From: Candidatus Zixiibacteriota bacterium
Lineage (GTDB): Bacteria; Zixibacteria; MSB-5A5; GN15; JAAZOE01
Direction of reading: 5' to 3'
NCBI GenBank assembly: GCA_028700875.1
Contig: JAQVRW010000052.1
Coordinates: forward strand, 1-11,996
Length of the DNA: 11,996 nucleotides
Position 1 is the first letter of the stretch; every line of letters starts with the position of its first letter. Both the position numbers and the translations under genes were made by a program. Below the pieces are notes generated by a model that worked only from the letters and a program-made list of their open reading frames with translations, was not told the DNA's origin and did no database searches. This document shows, in pieces, positions 8,403 through 11,996 of the stretch.

Positions 8403-9287
8403 ATGATGCGCTATATGTTTCTGCCGATGTTGTTCGTTCTCGCCGTCGGGATTGGCTGCGGGGGGGACGATAACGGAACCAAGCCCGATACGACCGCGCC
8501 GACCGTAACGGCCGCCAATCCGACTGCCGGGTCGGTCAACGTCGCTCCCGGAACGGCCATCACGGCCACGTTTTCCAAAGACATGAATGCATCAACTATC
8601 ACCGCCGCAACGTTCACGCTCGATAACGGCGTCACTGGAACTGTTTCCTATGCCAGCCGCGTTGCTCACTTTATGCCGACGTCCGCGTTCCACGGGTACA
8701 CCCGCTACACTGCCACCATTACCACCGGCGTCAAGGACATGGCCGGGAACGCTCTGGCCCAAAACTACTCCTGGAGTTTCAGCGGGGCGTCGCTTTATTT
8801 TCCCATGGCCGATGGCGACACCTGGTATTTCACCGCCGCAGATATGCACAAGGTCAAGCGGACCGTGTCCGGCGATACGACCATTACCACCCATGTCTGC
8901 AAGCGGGTGCTGGAAAACGATACCACCGCCGAGGCCTGGTTCGTCGATTCCACCGGGTTCTATGTCCACCTGCTCGATGGCATCCTGCGGGCCGAACCGC
9001 CGCTCAAGCTGCCGTACCATATGGCCGTTAATGATATCTATCATTATGCTTCCCGTCTCAACTGGACCGAGGGTGGCAATTCATACTACGCCGATATCGC
9101 CGGCGATATAAAATTTAGCGGCTTTGTGTCGCGAACCGTTCCGGCCGGGACATTCCCGGATGCCATCAAGTTCCTGTATATCACCGACGGTTATTCCGAA
9201 TATTATGTCGAGGGCCTGGGACTGATCGATAATGAGGATTATGTGCTGGACAGCGCCTTCGTGGGCGGGGTCTGGTATCGGCCGTAA
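8403..9287 (+). CDS. Lipoprotein with Big_5 (SbsA Ig-like) domain
   Basis: A 294-residue secreted, probably lipid-anchored protein. A short signal peptide ends in VGIGC with the acceptor Cys at 19. The -3 residue is Gly rather than the preferred Leu, so the lipobox is imperfect but typical of such proteins. A Gly/Asp/Asn-rich linker follows. Residues about 30-128 form a Big_5 Ig-like domain, with the recognisable pattern DTTAPTVTAANPTAGSVNV, then ITATFSKDMNASTI, then KDMAGNALAQNYSWSF. The remaining 165 residues form a second domain that starts LYFPMADGDTWYF and contains VPAGTFPDAIKF and EYYVEGLGLIDN. That plan is common in secreted lipoproteins of environmental bacteria; its function is unknown to me. 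AGGAG (8392-8396) precedes paired ATGs at 8403 and 8406, and either could start translation. It is probably cotranscribed with the VWA gene, suggesting a shared envelope role. Confidence 0.85.
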   Translation: MMRYMFLPMLFVLAVGIGCGGDDNGTKPDTTAPTVTAANPTAGSVNVAPGTAITATFSKDMNASTITAATFTLDNGVTGTVSYASRVAHFMPTSAFHGYTRYTATITTGVKDMAGNALAQNYSWSFSGASLYFPMADGDTWYFTAADMHKVKRTVSGDTTITTHVCKRVLENDTTAEAWFVDSTGFYVHLLDGILRAEPPLKLPYHMAVNDIYHYASRLNWTEGGNSYYADIAGDIKFSGFVSRTVPAGTFPDAIKFLYITDGYSEYYVEGLGLIDNEDYVLDSAFVGGVWYRP

Positions 9288-9348
9288 GCGAATTAGCACA
9301 CTATAGAATGCTGCGGGGCCGCTTGGGACTTGTTAAAGAAATCGTAAC

Positions 9349-9394
9349 CGTCATCGCGAGGTCGTCCGCCGCGGCGGACGACCGTGGCGATCTA
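9349..9394 (+). repeat. Palindromic repeat, GTCATCGCGAGG...GGCGATCT type, copy 1
   Basis: The core is a perfect 24-bp palindrome (9360-9383; left half GGTCGTCCGCCG). It is flanked by ATCGC (9353-9357) pairing with GCGAT (9387-9391), so one long hairpin is possible. The outer ends match copy 2 in inverted orientation. From memory this resembles a widespread class of bacterial intergenic repeats with ends reading GTCATTGCGAG and GGCAATCT. Confidence 0.75.
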
Positions 9395-9461
9395 AGGGCG
9401 TCCATCTGTACCGGTTAACCCATTGGCACAAACGCATGATCATCATAACAGGGAATCTTTT

Positions 9462-9505
9462 AGATTGCCGCGTCGTCGGCCTGCGGCCGACTCCTCGCAA
9501 TGACG
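9462..9505 (-). repeat. Palindromic repeat, GTCATTGCGAGG...GGCAATCT type, copy 2
   Basis: Read on the minus strand it begins CGTCATTGCGAGG and ends CGGCAATCT, the same frame as copy 1. The core stem is GTCGGCC / GGCCGAC (9475-9481 with 9485-9491, TGC loop). The outer stem is ATTGC / GCAAT (9464-9468 with 9497-9501). Compared with copy 1, one base pair in the outer stem is C-G there and T-A here, which supports a conserved structure. Confidence 0.75.
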
Positions 9506-9517
9506 ACGACTTTTTAA

Positions 9518-9597
9518 CCCGCCCCTTGGGGCGGGATAGGTTGTCCTCCTATACCGCGAAATTACTTCACAATCTGCACGATCTGTTTGAATTGATC
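9518..9597 (-). repeat. Downstream copy of hydrolase 3' end plus hairpin (unit 1)
   Basis: This is a diverged tandem copy of 9606-9686. Positions 9557-9597 match 9646-9686 at 38 of 41 bases. Read on the minus strand they would encode the same last residues, DQFKQIVQIVK, then TAA. Positions 9518-9535 form an 8-bp perfect hairpin with a TT loop (CCCGCCCC / GGGGCGGG), a variant of the hairpin at 9606-9623. This copy lies beyond the hydrolase stop codon, has no start of its own and is best seen as a duplicated gene tail. Confidence 0.8.
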
Positions 9598-9605
9598 CTG
9601 GGTGC

Positions 9606-9686
9606 CCCGCCGCTTGCGGTGGGAAAAGGCGTACCCCCCGCACAACGAAGTCACTTCACGATCTGCACGATCTGTTTGAATTGATC
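9606..9686 (-). repeat. Native hydrolase 3' end plus hairpin (unit 2)
   Basis: This is the partner of 9518-9597. It comprises the last coding bases and TGA stop of the hydrolase gene (to 9651), a 22-nt spacer, and a hairpin CCCGCCGC / GCGGTGGG (9606-9613 with 9616-9623, TT loop, one G-T wobble). It differs from the other hairpin at three positions: two form a compensatory C-G to G-C exchange, and the third turns a G-C pair into G-T. The spacers align only weakly. Confidence 0.75.
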
Positions 9687-10190
9687 GCCGGTTGCTATTT
9701 TCAACATCTCGAACAACGCCATCTCCACCGTCGTCACATGCGCGCCGGCGTCTTTGATCGCCTCAATTGCGACGCGGCGGTTTTCCTCGGTCCGTGAGGA
9801 GACGGCATCGGCCACCAGATGGACCTTGTAATCGTTTCTCAACAGATCGCGGGCGGTCTGATAGACGCAAATATGGGTTTCCATGCCGACCAGAAGCACT
9901 TGCCGGCGGCCTAAAACTTCGAGTTTATCCACGAAATCTTGATTGCCGCAGCAACTGAAATGGCTTTTCACCAGCGGGGCCATGTCGGCCAGCAGTTCGC
10001 GGATTTCCGGGATCGTTTCGCCGAGTTTGTCCGGCAGTTGTTCATTCCAGATGATCGGGATTCCTAAGACCTGTGCCCCTTTGATCATCTTCACCAGGTT
10101 GCGAAAGAATTCCTCGCGGTTATACATCAAGGTGGCCAATCGTCCCTGAACATCCACGATCACCAGCACCGCCTTGTCTGTTTTCAACAT
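9651..10190 (-). CDS. Isochorismatase-family cysteine hydrolase (YcaC-like)
   Basis: A 179-residue cytoplasmic hydrolase of the isochorismatase/nicotinamidase superfamily, close in style to the YcaC-type group whose substrates are mostly unknown. The catalytic triad is visible: D13 in VIVDVQ, K75 in VKSHFS and the nucleophile C108 in GMETHICV. The usual cis-peptide before the nucleophile loop is implied by GMETH. The length is normal for the group. AAGGAG (plus 10203-10198) lies 7 nt before the ATG. It follows the cupin gene on the same strand after an 80-nt gap and may share its transcript. The nicotinamidase metal-site residues are not evident, so I would not call it PncA. Its last codons and stop are duplicated downstream. 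Confidence 0.9.
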   Translation of the reverse strand: MLKTDKAVLVIVDVQGRLATLMYNREEFFRNLVKMIKGAQVLGIPIIWNEQLPDKLGETIPEIRELLADMAPLVKSHFSCCGNQDFVDKLEVLGRRQVLLVGMETHICVYQTARDLLRNDYKVHLVADAVSSRTEENRRVAIEAIKDAGAHVTTVEMALFEMLKIATGDQFKQIVQIVK

Positions 10191-10270
10191 ATGATGACTC
10201 CTTCGGGTTGTTTCATACTATACGCACGGGGCGTCCCGGATCGAAAGATGAAATGCAGGCGGAAGCCCGC

Positions 10271-10603
10271 TCAATCGACGATAAACAGCGTCGCGCCGGT
10301 CTCGGTCAACGACCGATGGGGATTAGCCTCGTCGTCCTCGACCTGATAACTCATGCCGGGGGTAAGGGTCGATTTCGTGCCGTCCTTTCGCTCGTTGACC
10401 AGCGTTCCCTCCAGCACCAGGACCACGTGGCCCCGGCTGCACCAGTGGTCTGCCAGGTAGCCGGGGGAATACTTGACGAATCGCACCCGGAGATTGCCGG
10501 TTTCCACGGTGTGCCAGTAGGCCATGCCGGTTTCGCCTTTGTGCTCGGTGGCGGGGATTTCGCTCCATTCGGTGACGCAATAGGGGACATCGGTGATTTT
10601 CAT
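10271..10603 (-). CDS. DHCW-motif cupin protein
   Basis: A small single-domain cupin of 110 residues. YSPGYLADHWCSRGHVVLVLEGTL (about 45-68) carries the ADHWC and downstream His/Glu residues typical of the group annotated as DHCW-motif cupin fold proteins. H53, H59 and E66 are candidates for metal binding. A second cupin block appears as LTPGMSYQVEDDEANPHRS. No enzymatic role is established for the group that I know of. GGAAAG (plus 10616-10611) lies 7 nt before the ATG, directly next to a 7-bp hairpin in the leader. It is probably the first gene of a two-gene unit with the hydrolase and is divergent from the dehydrogenase. Confidence 0.85.
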   Translation of the reverse strand: MKITDVPYCVTEWSEIPATEHKGETGMAYWHTVETGNLRVRFVKYSPGYLADHWCSRGHVVLVLEGTLVNERKDGTKSTLTPGMSYQVEDDEANPHRSLTETGATLFIVD

Positions 10604-10616
10604 GACGCGCCTTTCC

Positions 10617-10636
10617 GCCCGGAATCACGTCCGGGC
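10617..10636 (-). promoter_or_regulatory. Leader hairpin abutting the cupin ribosome site
   Basis: A perfect 7-bp stem GCCCGGA / TCCGGGC (10617-10623 with 10630-10636) with a 6-nt loop ends at the base beside the GGAAAG ribosome site of the cupin gene. It could affect ribosome access, or it could be chance in GC-rich DNA. No ligand-binding structure is evident. Confidence 0.4.
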
Positions 10637-10680
10637 CGTCCTCAAATGACGATGATGGCCGCAATATACGGCGATGGCGC

Positions 10681-10709
10681 TTGTCATGGGAAGGTTTTTC
10701 GCGTATATT
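10681..10709 (+). promoter_or_regulatory. Sigma70-type promoter of the dehydrogenase gene
   Basis: TTGTCA (10681-10686) and TATATT (10704-10709) are separated by exactly 17 nt, each matching the consensus at five of six positions. Transcription would start near 10716, giving a leader of about 29 nt that holds the GGAAAGGA ribosome site (10731-10738). It is the best promoter match in the window. Confidence 0.7.
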
Positions 10710-10744
10710 CGCCGACTGAAACAGCGAACTGGAAAGGACAGCAC

Positions 10745-11893
10745 ATGAAAATTGCAGTGATTGGCGCCGGCCTTATGGGACGAGCGGCGGTGTATGATCT
10801 GGCTCATAATCCGAAAGTGGACATGGTCGGAGTCTATGATATAGATGCCAAACTGGCCCGTATGGTGGCTCACAAGTACGGCCATCGGAAAACCGTCGCC
10901 GGTCGATTCGATGCCGGTGACGTGAAAAAGGCGGCCACGTTGTTCAAACGGTTCGACGCCGTCGTTTCGGCCGTGACCTACCGTTACAACCCCGGCCTGG
11001 CCAAGGCCGCTATCGGCGCCGGGGCGCATTTCTTCGACCTCGGCGGCAACAACGATGCCGTCGACGCCGAATTCAAACTGGACCGTGCGGCCAAACGGGC
11101 CGGCGTGGTGGTCATCCCCGATTGCGGCCTGGCCCCCGGCATGGTCTCGGTCATCGCCGCCGGCGATATCGCGCGTTTCGACAAACCGGAATCGGTGCAG
11201 ATTCGCGTCGGCGGCCTGCCGCAAAAGCCTCATCCGCCCCTCGATTACCAGATGCTTTTTTCGGCGGAAGGATTGATCAACGAGTATTACGAACCGGCGG
11301 TGGCCTTGCGCAACGGCCGCGCCGTGGCTATCGAATCATTGGGAGAAATCGAGAGCCTGACCTTCGCCGGTCTGGGAAAGTTCGAGGCCTTCAGCACCTC
11401 CGGCGGAACATCGACCCTGCCCAAAACCTACAAGGGCATCTTGAAAAATCTCGATTACAAGACCATTCGCTATCCCGGTCATTGCGAACGATTCAAGACC
11501 ATGATGGATATCGGCCTGGCTTCGTGGGAGAAAGTCATGGTGGATGGCGCGTGGGTGACGCCCCGCTCGGTCTTCAAGGCCGTCCTGAACAAAAATCTCA
11601 GCCACGATGAACCGGATTTGTCGTTGGTGCGAATCATCACCGAGGGGAAAATCGGCGGCATACGCAAGAAATTGGTGTCGGAGATCATCGACCGCTTCGA
11701 CCGCCGGACCGGTTTGACCTCGATGATGCGCTGCACCGCGTTTCCCATAACCATTATCGCGGTAATGGCGGCCTCGGGGCAGATTCCCACTTGCGGGGTG
11801 ATGCCTCAGGAGAAGGCCATCGATCCGGACATATTCGAATCAGAACTGGCCAAGCGACGGATCATCATCCGCCGCCGCTGGAACCGTCCGTAA
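10745..11893 (+). CDS. Lysine 6-dehydrogenase-like protein (saccharopine dehydrogenase family)
   Basis: A 382-residue NAD(P)-dependent dehydrogenase. The N-terminal Rossmann fold begins MKIAVIGAGLMG, with GAGLMG at 7-12 and D32 at the end of the second strand, where an acidic residue usually favours NAD. Later blocks FFDLGGN, VVVIPDCGLAPGMVSV, FSTSGGTSTLP, LDYKTIRYPGH and the C-terminal ITIIAVMA segment follow the plan I recall for Geobacillus lysine 6-dehydrogenase (oxidative deamination of the lysine epsilon-amine, EC 1.4.1.18). Other members of the family act on saccharopine or carboxynorspermidine, so the substrate is inferred only. The frame stays open far upstream to 10208, but the Rossmann start, the GGAAAGGA site (10731-10738) and the promoter all fix the ATG at 10745. 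It is a single gene with its own terminator and no lysine-pathway neighbours. Confidence 0.88.
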   Translation: MKIAVIGAGLMGRAAVYDLAHNPKVDMVGVYDIDAKLARMVAHKYGHRKTVAGRFDAGDVKKAATLFKRFDAVVSAVTYRYNPGLAKAAIGAGAHFFDLGGNNDAVDAEFKLDRAAKRAGVVVIPDCGLAPGMVSVIAAGDIARFDKPESVQIRVGGLPQKPHPPLDYQMLFSAEGLINEYYEPAVALRNGRAVAIESLGEIESLTFAGLGKFEAFSTSGGTSTLPKTYKGILKNLDYKTIRYPGHCERFKTMMDIGLASWEKVMVDGAWVTPRSVFKAVLNKNLSHDEPDLSLVRIITEGKIGGIRKKLVSEIIDRFDRRTGLTSMMRCTAFPITIIAVMAASGQIPTCGVMPQEKAIDPDIFESELAKRRIIIRRRWNRP

Positions 11894-11927
11894 GCGATTC
11901 GGTTCCGATATATAGGTACATACAAAA

Positions 11928-11957
11928 AACGCCCCGCTTTCGGCGGGGCGTTTCGCT
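11928..11957. terminator. Probable bidirectional intrinsic terminator
   Basis: A 10-bp perfect stem AACGCCCCGC / GCGGGGCGTT (11928-11937 with 11943-11952) has a TTTCG loop. It lies 34 nt after the dehydrogenase stop. On the plus strand the tail is a short TTT. On the minus strand it is six T residues, so it may also stop a gene entering from beyond the right edge. Confidence 0.8.
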
Positions 11958-11996
11958 ACAATCGATGGTGAACCGATAATTTACTGATGATCCCGA

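Larger units (their letters stand above)
9288..9650. other. Gene-free, repeat-rich intergenic region
   Basis: Between two genes whose 3' ends face each other there is no credible coding frame. The region contains an inverted pair of palindromic repeats (9349-9394 and 9462-9505), an 18-nt hairpin (9518-9535), and a diverged second copy of the end of the neighbouring hydrolase gene with its hairpin. No intrinsic terminator with a T-run was found for either flanking gene. The first 60 bases after the lipoprotein gene show only a tiny GCGG/CCGC hairpin. Confidence 0.8.

Noticed and set aside
9518..9535. Intrinsic terminator for the hydrolase gene
   Set aside because: The hairpin is strong, but no T-run follows it on either strand. 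The same holds for the hairpin at 9606-9623.
9349..9686. CRISPR array or mobile element
   Set aside because: The repeats are of different types, inverted or only duplicated, with no regular spacers and no transposase or integrase gene. The structure fits palindromic repeats and a tandem duplication.
10208..10744. An N-terminal extension of the dehydrogenase frame
   Set aside because: The extension runs antisense through the cupin gene. The Rossmann start, ribosome site and promoter all support the ATG at 10745.
1..11996. tRNA, rRNA or other structured RNA genes
   Set aside because: No cloverleaf, TTC-type T-loop with matching acceptor arms, or rRNA signature was recognised by eye. A covariance-model scan (tRNAscan-SE, Rfam) would settle this.

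Overview
The window holds ordinary bacterial chromosomal DNA, moderately GC-rich, with housekeeping genes and a few accessory enzymes. The genes lie on both strands and the intergenic regions carry palindromic repeats. I see no phage, insertion sequence, CRISPR array, RNA gene or obvious defence system. A lipoprotein with a secretion signal, a BatA-like anchored VWA protein and a long-chain polyprenyl synthase fit a free-living, probably diderm, bacterium. The repeat style resembles that of uncultured candidate phyla (Zixibacteria-like, for example), but this is only an impression and the taxon cannot be fixed from the sequence.

Layout. 1-1227 (+): a membrane glycosyltransferase of the GT39/PMT type, cut by the left edge. 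1228-1428: GTAGGGGCG-type palindromic repeats and the valS terminator. 1429-4101 (-): valyl-tRNA synthetase, with a clear sigma70-type promoter and a 20-nt leader. 4102-4249: a divergent promoter region. 4250-9287 (+): mazG, a polyprenyl diphosphate synthase, a large membrane-anchored VWA/GATase-like protein and a Big_5-type lipoprotein. Gaps between these four are 75, 84 and 25 nt, so they may be one transcription unit; the last pair is the tightest. 9288-9650: a gene-free region packed with repeats. 9651-10603 (-): an isochorismatase-like cysteine hydrolase downstream of a DHCW-type cupin. 10745-11893 (+): a lysine 6-dehydrogenase-like protein of the saccharopine dehydrogenase family, with its own strong promoter and a terminator at 11928-11957.

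How the genes work together. ValS, MazG (nucleotide-pool cleaning) and the prenyl synthase (quinone or lipid-carrier side chain) are housekeeping and need no shared pathway. The VWA protein and the lipoprotein probably form an envelope-associated pair of unknown role. The cupin, hydrolase and amino-acid dehydrogenase share a divergent promoter region, but no pathway linking them is evident.

The most unusual signal is in 9518-9686. The last 11 codons and stop of the hydrolase gene, plus a downstream hairpin, occur twice with an offset of 88-89 bp. The coding part differs only synonymously, and the two hairpins differ by a compensatory pair. Nearby, two inverted copies of an ATTGCGAG...GCAAT palindromic repeat also show covariation. 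No wholly new multi-gene system is convincingly visible.
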